This document shows, piece after piece, positions 13,105 to 24,938 of a stretch of 64,000 bases of DNA. Source of the DNA: Coccinella septempunctata. Its lineage: Eukaryota > Arthropoda > Insecta > Coleoptera > Coccinellidae. Position 1 is the first letter of the stretch, and each line of letters starts with the position of its first letter. Below the pieces are notes generated by a model that made no database searches, was not told the DNA's origin, and saw only the letters and a list, made by a program, of their open reading frames with translations. The DNA lies in NCBI RefSeq assembly GCF_907165205.1, contig NC_058190.1, forward strand, positions 9,370,001-9,434,000, read 5' to 3'. A program made the position numbers and the translations under genes.

Positions 13105-14437
13105 TGTAATAAATAGGAATATTGAAGAGATATATATGCTGGTAGAATATTGGGCTAGGAAATTCTTTCTGGGGCTCTCAACGTTCAAGATAATTGAAAA
13201 TAAAGGTTTTGATGACAAGCGTATGAATGATATTTTTCCAGTAAGAAGATAAGTGTCGAAGAAGTAGAGTTTCATGTCGGACTTGAGGCTGATTTTAAGT
13301 TAAAAGGAAAACGGTTTAGTTTAGATAATAACTCGCCCATAAGAGCTTATATATCAATTCAATATTCGAAGATAATTGATTCGGCGTTGTAAGAATTAGC
13401 AGGCTCTTGAGTTTTAACCGGCTAATTCAATTAGTTCAGAAAAATGCAAGGTTAGCGCGTCGTAGAATAATTCTGGATACACCCACGAGAGGTGGAGAGG
13501 AAATTTGGGTTTTTGGTCTAAGAAGGGGAATGATAAAAAGGAACCAAAAAAGGGAAGGGAGTGAGTGGGAAGTTGGTCGAAGAAAATATACGTCGGGAGG
13601 ACGGAAGTAGAATCCGGGATTCTAATAGGGTATATTTGGAAGTCCGAGAGTAGATTCGGCAGTTCGAGAAATTTAGAAGTATTTTTCGGAGTTAGGTCTC
13701 AAAAAAGGGAGACGGGTACAAGCTATTCGGGGAATAGTGTAAGAGATTTAGTACCGTGGTTAAAGTCAGTTAGGGCGTAATAATTGTTTTTATTTGTGGT
13801 ATAGATCGGATATAGGATTTTAGGGATTTCGTATAGAGTCGAAACGAAGAGCGTTAATCGTTGACGACGGAAAAGTGCGGTTGAGTGTAAAGAATTCGCC
13901 GTTCTGTGCGAGGAAAGTCTGGTGATCGAAAAGTTCACCAGCAGCCCCAGGCGAACGACGGTCGCTGGTCGCAGAAAAAGGTAGAAGGTTCCAATTTTTG
14001 TTTGTCCAGAGTCCTGAAAGCTCCTCTAAAATTCATCTGATTTTTGATCATATTCTTATTGTTGTTGTGCAATTGAGAAAAGAGAATTTTCAATCCAAGA
14101 TTTTGTTGGCGAAATTTTAATGATTATTGCTTTGCGTACTTTGTATGTGCGAAAGAAATTGAGATTTTATTTTGGTCGTTATCGACCAAATACGTGCTTG
14201 TATTCAAATTTCTGCAATAGAGTTATTCGTTAAATTTAACAGATTTTCATTTAAATTTTCTCCCCAGAAAATATAGAAAAACATCAAAGACCTGTCCTTC
14301 GCGCGACGGGCCGAATCCACCATTTTTGCCCTTAAAGGGGCCTTCAATTTTGTGTAGTAAACATCTTCAAAATAATCTCCCCTGTTCAGTGGAAAGCCGC
14401 TCTTCCATTGATTCCAGATAAGGGGTGTTTTATTTCA
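13105..14437 (+). mobile_element. solo LTR of the Gypsy-like A/B family
   Basis: It begins TGTAATAAATAGGAAT and ends GTTTTATTTCA, and is flanked by the 4 bp duplication CGCC (13101-13104 and 14438-14441), typical of Gypsy integrases. It matches the reverse complement of the LTR at 55892-57492 over long stretches, for example GACGGAAAAGTGCGG, GAATTCGCCG, and GCCCGTCGCGCGAAGGACAGG. The LTR is 1333 bp here against 1601 bp there. No internal region remains, so it arose by LTR-LTR recombination after inserting into the transposase gene. The ORFs inside it are not genes. Confidence 0.9.
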
Positions 14438-15288
14438 CGCCAACCATCGATCTTCAAATAGCCTGTAGAGGATATTTGACACATTGAGTGAATTGTGTGG
14501 AGGCGCGCCATCTTGTTGATACCATAAGTCATTATGGTTCTGTACTAGCGGCTCAATTATTTGAGTCAATATGTCAGAATATCTATCTCCTAAGGGAGAA
14601 CATCCTTAAAATAATGCAAACCTGTGTAGTGTTCTATCTTACCAGTTAAAGTCCCATCATAAATGTGAACATCGAGAATTGCATTATTTTTGATGGCACA
14701 AAAAAAATTGAAACTCCAGGTCTCTTGAAAGTTCCATTGTCTGAAGTGGTGGTTGTTCTCTTCATCCCAATAATGACTGTTATTTCTATTGAAAGAACCA
14801 TTCTTTGTGAATTTAGATTCATCTGTCCAAATTATACAGTCCAAAAAGTTTTCATTCTCTTGAAATCGAATCATCATAGCTTCGCAAAACTCTGTTCTCC
14901 TGACGAAATCAGTTTCCTTCAAATGCTGTACCCTATTGAATTCATATGGGTGCATTTTATGTTTTTTTAATATTCTCCAAACACTCGATTGAGATAACCC
15001 CAGATCAATCTCGGCATCTTTGAGAGAATTTTGAGGATTCACACGAAAATATGCAAGAACTGTAATTTCGTTGTTCTCATCTTCTACTACACTTTTTTCT
15101 CTGTGTATAGTTTTCTTAACGAAAGATCCGACATTTCTCAAGTTTGTCATGGTTCTGTTAATGGTATCTCTCGTCGGTCAGGAAACCTCTCAATGAACAG
15201 TCGAATCGTTCTATCTACAAGTTTATTACATTCTCCATGAAGTAGAATGAGATTTAAATAATCTTCATTGGTAAAATTAGGCATAGTC

Positions 15289-16014
15289 TGTATCAGGATT
15301 TTCGTCCATGTTATCAATAATAAAAACCAATTATCGGGAATTTGGACTTTTATTGTGAATGTTAAATTACTTTAAATCTTCGCCGACGTTTCGGACACAA
15401 ACTTGTTCCTTTATCAAGGCTAAAATGTAACAAAGTATAAAATTGCAGAGTTCACCCGGAAGAGCACGAAACAGGTACCCACCTCGAATTTTCATTAATT
15501 TAACATGTAAGCTTTTGGAAGAATGATCATTAATTTTAAAACTTTGCAACTCATTTGGTGAGATTTTTCTCTATCTTTCGGAAGTACTTGAACATATGAA
15601 CGGACAACAAAGTTTTAGGTTGGAGCATAGAATAATGTTTTCTGTTTTTTCTTTTCTCAAGGTTTGTGATCAAGGTGGGCATCCGAATCCTGTCCTCCCA
15701 AGCGCCATCCGCATCAACATGATTAAAACAGTGTGATGTAGAAATCAAAAAGGATTTGACAAACAATCCACAAATCAATATAACACACATAAACAATCAA
15801 TTGGGCAACAACACAAATACAATGATGTTACATAAATCTTCAAATATAATTTCGACAGATCACAGTTATTCGAGCATTACAAAGTTTTCTAAATATTAAC
15901 AACATTAAAAATATATCACAGCACTACCACCTTCCAAAGATTAAAGAATACTATTCTTAAACAATTTCATTTTTGATGAGAAATATAGTCAAAAACCATC
16001 CACCAACCATTACT
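15289..16014. other. no gene; Penelope-type terminal sequence
   Basis: Contains, on the minus strand at about 15375-15420, GCCTTGATAAAGG and GTCCGAAACGTCGGCG, a pair of motifs common in Penelope-like pLTRs. The rest is AT-rich with no convincing ORF. The position just beyond the GIY-YIG gene fits a Penelope end. Confidence 0.5.
15375..15420 (-). ncRNA. degenerate hammerhead-ribozyme-like motif of a Penelope element
   Basis: Reads TTGATAAAGG ... CCGAAACG on the minus strand, where the hammerhead core would have CTGANGA and GAAA. AGG and CC can pair as a short stem II. The first core box carries two changes (TTGATAA), so self-cleavage is doubtful. Penelope elements are known to carry hammerhead motifs in their terminal repeats. 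Confidence 0.35.
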
Positions 16015-16473
16015 CTAAGTTCTACCATTATTATTCATTAAACTATCATAAATTTTGCTGAGGTGTTGAGTATCCTCTCTGAAGTTAACTGTGTTGTGCG
16101 TTCTGATGTGAATCATTTCACTAATTAACCTTCTGTTGTAATGTTGTTCTACGTCCAATATTGTAACCCCGCCAAAGTCAAATCTGTGTCCTTCTGTGTG
16201 AGTGTGTGCCGTCAGTGCCGTCTTTTGTGTATTGTCAAATTTCCTTGAGTCAATAGTATGTTGTCTGATTCGTTCTTGTAGAAGTTGTTTTGTTTGTCCT
16301 ATGTAGCATTTTTGGCAATTAGAGCATTCAATCTTATAGACCAGTTCTGATTGTTTCAAAAGAGGTGTTTTGTCCTTTAATTTGGTGTAAAACAATCTTT
16401 TATTATCCATTTTGTTATAGAACGCTGCAGTACAATTGTGTTCTTTAAAAATTTTGTTAATTTTATATGACAA
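16015..16473 (-). pseudogene. Penelope-like element GIY-YIG endonuclease domain
   Basis: The 152-residue ORF has LVYKIECSNCQKCYIGQTKQ, the GIY-YIG type motif preceded by the CxxC of Penelope endonucleases, then RIRQH and an HTEGHRFDF segment. In Penelope elements this domain is the C-terminal half of a single polyprotein, nicking DNA to prime reverse transcription. Here it has no reverse transcriptase in the same strand: the RT piece next door (16483-17011) reads the other way, so an inversion or two separate insertions broke the element. Confidence 0.85.
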
Positions 16474-16482
16474 AATTGGGTA

Positions 16483-17011
16483 GAATACTAACTTGGAAAA
16501 AGTGGAAGAACTTAAATTGGTGGAAGTACCAGAAGATTATGAGTTGATTTCGTTGGATGTAGTATCATTATTTACAAATATACCGAAACAACTTGTTAGC
16601 ATAACCATAGCATCACAGTGGCATTACATAAAAAACTTCACTAATTTAAGTAGGAGTGATTTTTTGACCTTGGTCGACTTATGCTTTGACGGTGGTTGTT
16701 TTTCTTTCAACAATGCTCATTACCAACAAATTGAAGGTACAGCAATGGGTTCTCCAGAAAGTACCACTTTCGCAAATTTGATAATGCATGCTTTGTTTGA
16801 TTTTGCGGTCGCAAGATTGGATTTTGCAATTCCACTGTTAAGATTATATGTTGACGATACCCTAATCTTGGTTCCCAAAAACAAAACCGAAGAAACTCTC
16901 GACGTATTTAACTCATTTCACAGAAACATTGTATTTACCTTAGAAAGAGAATCAAATTTTAGAATTCACAGTCAACGGCGAACCGTGGTATTGCGAACAC
17001 GTGTGACCTAA
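16483..17011 (+). pseudogene. Penelope-like element reverse transcriptase fragment
   Basis: The ORF contains ELISLDVVSLFTNIP (RT motif A), EGTAMGSPES (motif B) and LLRLYVDDTLILVP (motif C with the catalytic YVDD). These are the palm motifs of Penelope RTs. The fragment lacks the fingers upstream and the thumb and endonuclease downstream. It starts about ten bases after the oppositely oriented endonuclease ORF, so the junction near 16482 is a rearrangement point. Confidence 0.85.
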
Positions 17012-17133
17012 GTTGATACGATAAACAGTGTTTTCATCTGGAGATAAGATTCGAAACAGGTGAAATAAACAAATATTATGCTAATTATTCATCATCATAG
17101 TGATATTACTACGTAAAAAGTAATTTTCTCGAA

Positions 17134-17683
17134 ATGAATAACTCAAACCCCCCTACCCAACAAATGTCTTATTCAACTGCTACTCAGACACAAACACCAA
17201 CTTCTTTTCCGAAGAAGGATCAAGGAATCATAATGAATGCAAATGAGAACTTGAGAAACAATGACTATGTTAAATCAATCGCAACTTTAATTGGAGCAAA
17301 AAATATAAAATACATTTCCCGTCTCTCAAATGGAAGAATTTGTGTATTTCTAGATAGTAAACAAAGAGTTGAACAATTGGTGGAAAATCACCCCTCGATC
17401 TTAATAAACCAAATACAAGTAAACATTCGCAAACTGGTAACTCCTGCGAAAAGAGTGGTAATTTCAAATGCTTGTCCGTCTATACCACACGAACTAATCG
17501 AAGAACACTTAAAACCTTAGGACTAAAACCCGTTTCACGAATGAGTTTTCTTAGAGCAGGAATAGACGGTGAAGAATTCGCTCATGTTCTCAGTTTCAAG
17601 AGACAAATCTACATCAATCCACCTGAAGAGGATAATATGGAACTTCCGAATACTTTCTTACTCACGTACGAGGGGACAACATA
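17134..17683 (+). pseudogene. non-LTR retrotransposon ORF1, 5' part
   Basis: Codes for a Gln/Thr-rich start followed by a region with DYVKSIATLIGAKNIKYISR and GRICVFLDSK, typical of the Gag-like ORF1 of Jockey/I-type elements. Near 17519 the frame MNNSNPP ends with a stop, but the reading continues in the overlapping frame with LGLKPVSRMSFLRAG, so there is one frameshift. The gene is then cut at a TA by the 1839 bp element at 17684. ORF1 binds the element RNA in the cytoplasm. No ORF2 reverse transcriptase was found nearby. Confidence 0.65.
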
Positions 17684-19522
17684 CAGGGTCTTTCACGAGG
17701 AACCTCACCCATATTTATACGGGAAACTACTGAACGTATTTTCATGAAATTCAGCACTTATAAGTATTTCACGATGCTGATGAAATCTAAAATATTTCCA
17801 AGGCATGAGCACCTCCGGTTTTTCCGGAAATGACGTCACCTTCCTTTTTTCAAATTAGAACACCATTTTTTTATTGCAGAAATAGATTCCTTAGAAAATT
17901 TCAAGTTATTTTGATGTAACATTTTTCAGTTTTGGTTGGAAAATTCTCTCTGAGCGGGAAAATTCGAAAAAAAAATCGAAAATAGAGCTCCGCTGAAACA
18001 AGAATAACTTCGAGGTTTTTGGATGGAAAATTTTCATTTTTGGGATTTTTCAAGATGTAAGACTGATGTATCCACTTTAAAAATTGAAATCGCGATTCAT
18101 GATACAGGGGGTGAAAAAATCGCTTTCAAAATTAGGGATGACAAAATCGTGAAAAATCAATTTTTTCAAATTAGAACCCCATTTTTTTATGGCAGATATT
18201 GAATCTACGTTAAAAAATAATGTGAGTGTATGCATCACACCCTTGCCCTAAAGTGGATATTTTCTGAGTTATTCACAAAAAACTGTTTTTCGTCTTGAAT
18301 TTTCAGCTATTTCTTTTCCCTTCACGCCAAAATGATGAAATTTTCAGGAACTGTTATTTGAACCATGTTTTAGATTTTACTATCCTAATATGTAAGAGAA
18401 AAAAGTTATAGGTTGTTCCTAAATAGATGGCGAATTTTGATTCGAATTTGTATCGGAAACCTCTTTATTTCAACTAATCGGCCATTGGTTTTCTCTCCAG
18501 TGATAAATAAATAATTCCTTATGAACCATATGCAAAAACTTACCATGTTTTACATTCTTTTTTTTAATGATAGATATCATTAATTACATCTGCCAAATTC
18601 CTCTTTATTCAGTAGCATTTTGTGTTTACTATTAATTTGGTGATAATTCGTATTAAGTTATAAAATCGATCACTATGCCTGATTTTACCAATGAAGATTA
18701 TTTAAATCTCATTCTACTTCATGGAGAATGTAATAAAGTTGTAGATAGAACGACGACTGTTCATTGAGAGGTTTCCTGACCGACCCAGACCAACGAGAGA
18801 TACCATTAACAGAACCATGACAAACTTGAGAAATGTCGGATCTTTCGTTAAGAAAACTATAAAATTTCATCTTTTTGGCGTGAAGGGAAAAGAAATAGCT
18901 GAAAATTCAAGACGAAAAACAGTTTTTTGTGAATAACTCAGAAAATATCCATTTTAGGGCAAGGGTGTGATGCAAACACTCACATTATTTTTTAACGTAG
19001 ATTCAATATCTGCCATAAAAAAATGGGGTTCTAATTTGAAAAAATTGATTTTTCACGATTTTGTCATCCCTAACTTTGAAAGCGATTTTTTCACCCCCTG
19101 TATCATGAATCGCGATTTCGATTTTTAAAGTGGAAACATCAATCTTACATCTTGAAAAATCCCAAAAATGAAAATTTTCCATCCAAAAACCTCGAAGTTA
19201 TTCTTGTTTCAGCGGAGCTCTATTTTCGATTTTTTTTTTCGAATTTTCCCGCTGAGAGAGAATTTTCCAACCAAAACTGAAAAATGTTACATCAAAATAA
19301 CTTGAAATTTTCTAAGGAATCTATTTCTGCATTAAAAAAATGGTGTTCTAATTTGAAAAACGGAAGTTGACGTCATTTCCGGAAAAACCGTAGGTGCTCA
19401 TGCCTTGAAAATATTTTAGATTTCATCAGCATCGTGAAATACTTATAAGTGCTGAATTTCATGAAAATACTTTCACTAGTTTCCCGTATAAATATGGGTG
19501 AGGTTCCTCGTGAAAGACCCTG
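17684..19522 (+). mobile_element. non-autonomous deletion derivative of the DD41D element
   Basis: Flanked by TA on both sides (17682-17683, 19523-19524). It has ~670 bp terminal inverted repeats (17684-18365 and 18867-19522) identical in type to 12026-12700. The ~500 bp middle keeps the 5' leader and the start of the transposase on the plus strand (from about 18675, MPDFTNEDYLNLILLHGE) and then jumps straight into the right repeat. It cannot encode a transposase but could be mobilised by one. It splits a non-LTR ORF1 gene. Confidence 0.9.
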
Positions 19523-20037
19523 TATAGATTGTTCCTCTCGTCAGATGGCTATACCTGTTTCAACTGTAAACAAACAGGACACATCGCACAGAATTGCCCA
19601 AATAACACTACTGAAGATGCAAATAAGAATAAAGAACCAGCATGCCCCCCATTGGAAATAAAAAATAAATCTAATAATGATAATAATTTCAACAAAACTG
19701 ACAACCCATTGAAACGACGAGCCTCTACAAGTCAGCCTTCATCACCAACTGAATGCCATAATCAAGTTTCTGGTAATGAACATCACACAGAACCCTTTGA
19801 CAATACTACCTTCATCGCACCAACCAAGCTAGCTCCAAATCATAACAAAAACAAAAAACATAGAATCACAGAACAATCATTCACCGATAAAAATATGGAT
19901 AATGTCAAAAAACTAATAGAAGGAGACCCTTCCCAATTTCCTTTCTCTTTTGAAAAAATTAACGCACGCATTCCAAGTTGCAAAGAGTCACTTTCCCAAA
20001 AGGTGCGGGAAAAACGCTTGCTATTTCTTTCCCGCAC
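19523..20037 (+). pseudogene. non-LTR retrotransposon ORF1, 3' part with zinc knuckle
   Basis: Continues the ORF1 cut at 17683; the frame is kept once one TA is counted. It holds a CCHC knuckle, CFNCKQTGHIAQNC, followed by a long Asn/Thr/Ser-rich, low-complexity region and KNMDNVKKLIEGDPSQFPF. Knuckles of this type bind nucleic acid in ORF1 proteins. The reading runs into the palindromic MITE at about 19990, and no ORF2 follows. Confidence 0.7.
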
Positions 20038-20385
20038 GCATTTGCGTGCGGGAATGGATTAGCAGGGGTTTTTCCCGCACGCAAATATTATAGAGTAAAT
20101 TAAATTCTATCATGTTTCTATGCACAGAACGTCAACGATGAGAAACCCATGGTAATGACATGTAGAATTACGTCTGTCATTATATATGAATTAATCAAAT
20201 GAGATATGATCTGTATCGTGCAATTGATATATTTATATATTTCAAGCGCTTGTAGAAAAAATATTGTTCCTAACTCTTGCGGAAAGTGTCTTGCCCGCAC
20301 TCAACTGCTTACCCGAACTCTGCTTCGCAACGTTTCGGGCAGTTTCGTGCGGGCAAGTATTACTTTCCGCACTTGATAGGAAAAT
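19990..20385. mobile_element. MITE-like element with GTGCGGG inverted ends
   Basis: The left end (AAAAGGTGCGGGAAAAACGC) and the right end, read in reverse (CAAGTGCGGAAAGTAATACT), are similar. Inside, at about 20032-20053, is a perfect palindrome CCCGCACGCATTTGCGTGCGGG-like hairpin, with further copies of CCCGCACGCAAAT. No coding capacity. It sits between the ORF1 remnant and the second copy of the large duplicated block. Confidence 0.45.
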
Positions 20386-20674
20386 AACTATTTCCAAAAA
20401 CCATATTTAAAATTATCCAGCAATTTTTTTCTTTCGCGAACCATTTGGCGCCCGGGGCCATGATGCCTACCCTCTGCTGAGCATTTTTCTACAAAATACC
20501 AAAGATCTGGATACTGTGCGTTACTTATTTCTCACTCTGTATATCTTCTTGCGATAACCAATGTGTGGAAATTTTTGCAGAAACGCACGGCAAGGATTGG
20601 GTCATCTTGATACGTTCGGGCAACTTCGGCGAACAACCATATTGGACATAAAACAGTACCTACTCTACTCCCGC

Positions 20675-21491
20675 CATAGACATATTAAACACATGGACAC
20701 GGTGTAGAGAGAGAGGGGGTGCGGCCGAAATAAGATAGAGCTAGTATGGGCAAAACATTCGTTTGAACTTTGTATTTATCGAAATTTTCAGAATTTTCTC
20801 ATCAATTTTAGATCAACTTTGAATGTCGTATCCTTTTTCTATTATGAAAGTAATAATGGTGTCCTCGTAGAGTGCAATTAATAGTACGAAATGAGTTGAA
20901 AAGACAGATAAAGTGAAATTTTACAGGTATAGTAACTTCGAATGTATTAATAGATTTATTATATCATAGTTGAATTAATCATTTCAAATAAATAAATGTA
21001 TGTCAATTCTGTTCTCATCTAGCTAAAATAATACTCAAGAAGCACTTGAGATTAGAAGAGAAAATTAGTATGCTGATTGTAATGTCTATTTTTCAATATT
21101 GAGCAATGAAATATTTTTTCAGATATTGAACAAGAAATCAGAATATTGTGTTGGCTAAAAATGTGCTCAATTGTTTTTATTCAAATCGATTTATTTACGA
21201 ACTTTTCATGAACTTATCTGTTGTATTTTCTGAGGAATAGTTGCCGAAAGCAAAAATTGTGCTCTTTAGTTCTAAATGGATCATTAAACGCAATCTAAAT
21301 GATACTAATATTCGTTCAATTTTTTATATTCGATTATGGGTACTTATTTTTATCTCTAACGAGCGCCAATATACAAATATAGCTCGGAAATTAATACCAT
21401 CTTGCCCATACTAGCTCTATCTCATGTTGGCCGCACTCGTGGCTATTGAAACTCACTGAAAGGGCGCGTCCATGTGTTTTATAGGTCTATG
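20675..21491. mobile_element. 817 bp non-autonomous DNA transposon, 8 bp TSD
   Basis: Absent from copy 1 of the duplicated block, which reads straight through. Flanked by ACTCCCGC (20667-20674 and 21492-21499). Ends are inverted: CATAGACATATTAAACACATGGAC on the left against CATAGACCTATAAAACACATGGAC read from the right, followed by further matches including GATAGAGCTAGTATGGGCAA. An 8 bp TSD fits hAT or P superfamily. No ORF of note. Confidence 0.85.
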
Positions 21492-22811
21492 ACTCCCGCC
21501 CGATTCCGTTTCAGTCAACGCTCAACGTGCGACGGCGTACTTTTTTACTTCAGTTAATCAGTTTCTCTCGTTGGTTCGTTTTGCATCGTCCACCACGAGA
21601 TCTCACTATACAGGGTTAGGAAAAATTATCCGAAAGGTAGGATTATTTCAAAATATAAAAGTTATCTGAAAATGTTTTACGTGAAAGTAAAGTAGGGCTG
21701 ATAAAAATCAAGGTACATACGAGTATATTATGTGATAATATGAAATATAAAGGATCGCTCACAAAGGTGTGAAGAGTGAGAGATAGGTTTTTTGGATGGA
21801 ACATCTTGTATATTAGTGCCTATTTTGATTGTCTACTCAATTCTAAACAATTTTTATTAACCGTATGTAATACATACCTGAATCTGGAACGAGCAACAGG
21901 TCTAGGATAACGTAATTTTTGCGATAATTTGTATCATTGTCATTTATTGAAGGGAGCCATTTTCAACACATACCACTGAAAAATAGAGCCATTTTGCCAT
22001 GATTTCTGATACGTTTTTGTTTGAAGTCAACTTGTTAAATGTTTCTTGAAATTTATTTGTGTTCAGTAACTGCTCGAAATGTCATGATATATTTTTTCAA
22101 ACTTTTATACTTATGTCATTTTTAGATATCTTTGTACATTTCGAAATTATCGTACGTTCAGGTCATTTCTCCCTACCCTGTATACAGGGTGTCTCACAGA
22201 AAGTGAGAAGTGAGTTAGAAGTTTATGGAGAAATAATTCTATCTTTTCAAATTTTGTGTTAACATATGAGTCAGTCAGACCATTTCTGAAATATTTTCAA
22301 ATAGGTAGCAATGACTTTCCGTTGCACCGGAAATGACACCAATTTTCTTATTTCAAATGAAACACCCTGTATATTATGACAGTTTTGGATGTATCTTTGA
22401 ATTCCACATTCATTTTTTGTACATTTCCCTATAGCCGTTTTGGAGTTATTTACTGTTTTTTGAGCTTTGTTACCGATTAGATATTCTACGTCGTTACGTG
22501 GAGAACATTACTTTTTGATTTATAGGAAGACCAAATGAGATTCTCAAATTCGGAATACAAAAAAGGACCGAATATCACGAAAATGGAACATTTTGTATAT
22601 AGGGAACCCTTAAAAGATTCCACTTTCTTCACAAATTCATATGGAAGTGGAAAAAATTGTGTTTCCTTAAAAAAAAACAATTTTTGGCTTTTTTTTCTAT
22701 TCCACATTTGAGACTCTCACTTGATCTTCCTCTATATCAGAAAGTAATGTTCTCTACATAACGACGTAAAATATCTTTTCGGTAACAAACCTCAAAAACA
22801 GATCTGACATT

Positions 22812-23370
22812 GGTCGCATTCAGCGGACGGAGCGCAAAACGCTTCTGCTACCCATCGGTAGCGGTAGCGGTCGGGAACATGTTGAACGTTCGCTGGCAAG
22901 CCGAGATAGGATAAGGCAGTCCAACGAGCTGTCACTATCAGCTGATTAGTTGAGAAGTCTGTAGGAAAGACGTAAACAAACGGATTTTTTAAGTTTCATT
23001 AACCTTGTGCTGGTTAAGTCAGTTTTTTTTTGTGAAAAACATAACCTAGAATTCTGACGAATTACTTTGTTGCTGTAGTATATTTCCTATAACTTATTTA
23101 ACATCCTTCTTTATTACCTTCCATCAATTTTCATTTCATTTTCCTCAACAAACTCAATCTCGTGCATCTTCCACACTAAATAACAACTACCTACTCAGTT
23201 CAAGTCCAACTTTCGCTCCTTTCCGCTACCGCTACCTAGCACAAATCAAATCCGCTCCCAAAAGTGGCGTCCGCTCCAGAACGTGTTGAGAATGTAGCGC
23301 ATATGTCACCGAACGTTTACGCTAGCGTTTGGTAACAGTTGCGCAACTGTTTCGTCCGCTGAATGCGACC
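22812..23370. mobile_element. 559 bp foldback-like MITE, 3 bp TSD
   Basis: Absent from copy 1 of the duplicated block. Ends GGTCGCATTCAGCGGACG and CGTCCGCTGAATGCGACC are perfect inverted repeats, flanked by ATT on both sides. Inner parts also mirror each other loosely (GGTAGCGGTAGCGG against CCGCTACCGCTACC). A 3 bp TSD suggests PIF/Harbinger ancestry. Non-coding. Confidence 0.8.
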
Positions 23371-24938
23371 ATTGTGAGTTGGGTTTTTATGTAATCCTCA
23401 CTCTTCTACTTACAAAGCGTCCATTTGTGATTTTGTTCGAAAAACAGTGAATAACTCTAAAACAGCTCAAGATGGCTATAGAAAAATGTACATGAAATGA
23501 ATGTGCAATAAAGGTATATCCGAAAATGTCATGATATACAGGCTGTTCCAAATATTTCAGAAATTAAGTTCCAACTGACTAATATCTTCATTCAAAATTT
23601 GGAAGAGATCGAATTATTATTTCTCCATAAACTTCTAATGGGCACTTCCGGTGGGACAACCTTTATAGTAGCAAAACTTCGTTGTGTTCAAACCGAGGTT
23701 CAAACTGTTTCATATAAAGAAACTCTGGTTAGTTTTTGTGATTCAGATGCAAAATTGTTCTTGGTTTCTACAAACATATCGTGAGTGGTTTTCATGCTGC
23801 AAATTTTTCATTTCGGATAGGAATGTACAGGGTCTCCAAAAATGCTCGATAAAAATACCGAAAAGACTCTGGATTTATATTTTCTAGAAAACTTATTGGT
23901 GAAAACCGATTTCCGATACATTCGATAATCTATATAAGGGAAGTGACTAAATTTTTATTTTAGATTTAATTTCACTTAAATGAATATTAAGTTTACTGAA
24001 ATATTTTTGCTATCCTAGCTTTTCCGATTGTCCAGAAAATGAAAAATATTTAAGATAACGAACAATATAATAATAACCATTTTTAGATTTCAAATAGGCC
24101 TGGTTCTCTGGAAACCTCTTTTAGGCAATCGTACTTGGCACACCTTGTATAATTCTCAACTCATCCTGAGGAAACTAGTTTTCAATTCAACCCTTGGTAA
24201 ACTATGCGAACTAGACTTATTTTTGATAAAAGCCATATGCTTTTTGCTACTCATTTCCTGCCACAGATTTCAGATCGAGATTATACAATCAAAATTATAT
24301 TGATTTTATTGTGATCAAACATTCTGAATATAAAGCTGGAGCTTAGTCAAAAAAATGGAATTTCAATGCACCTTACACTGGTATTTTGATTGCAGATTCC
24401 GAGGCAGTCCTCAGTCATCTGTGAGTCGGGAATGGACACGAAAGAAAAGTGAGTTTTCAGGATTTATTAATTATATAATTTTCTATAACAAGTGCTCGGG
24501 AATCTATTCGAAATTTTGTACAATAACATGCGGCAAATTAACTTTCTCTTATGAAATATTTGCTACGATTCATTTCGTATATTACGACATGAAAAATACT
24601 ACCTTTATAGTATGCTATCTTGAGTAGTTCATAGTTTCTAAAAAAATCGAGAGCTGAAGGCATGTGAGAAACATATTTGTATATTTGATTGGTTTAAGTC
24701 TAGTAGGTATCTGTGAATGAAACGCACTTTGTGAAACAATCCATAAACAGGGTGTCTGAAACAAATGCGGAGGACTCCTCAATGAAAATAAGCAGGGGTA
24801 TTTCCTATAAATTTTTTTTCGAAATCGACCTCCCTTCCAAAAAAAAAGCCTTTGCAAGGCGATGACGAGTTAACAGTTTTTAATTTTTTTACGGGTTCTG
24901 AAAAATATTGGGTCATAATATGAAGCACTAAGTAGATG

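Larger units (their letters stand above)
12786..15284 (-). pseudogene. IS630-Tc1-mariner transposase, DD41D type, split by a solo LTR
   Basis: Catalyses cut-and-paste transposition. The gene runs from an ATG at 15284 through an N-terminal helix-turn-helix region, the first catalytic Asp in IIWTDESKF, the second in WYQQDGAPPH, and the third in SPDLTPLDYYVWG. Counting residues across the inserted LTR gives 41 between the second and third Asp, the spacing of the DD41D group. A 63 bp intron lies near the 3' end and the frame closes at 12786-12788. Compared with the related copy at 18776-18810, about 10 bp are lost near 15175, which breaks the frame upstream of the frame that starts MTNLRN. The 1333 bp solo LTR separates the second and third catalytic residues. 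The copy cannot be active. Confidence 0.85.
20406..24938 (+). repeat. ~4 kb duplicated block, copy 2
   Basis: Same orientation and order as 3924-7985. It differs by two insertions (20675-21491 and 22812-23370) and by lacking the counterpart of 6153-7009. Small differences are spread throughout, so the duplication is not very recent. No convincing gene lies in it. Confidence 0.8.

Noticed and set aside
13407..13938. ORFs of 67-71 residues between 13407 and 13938
   Set aside because: They lie inside the solo LTR, have no homologous ORF in the LTR at 55892-57492, and look like chance frames.
15375..15420. An active hammerhead ribozyme
   Set aside because: The CTGANGA box is altered, so only a degenerate motif is claimed.
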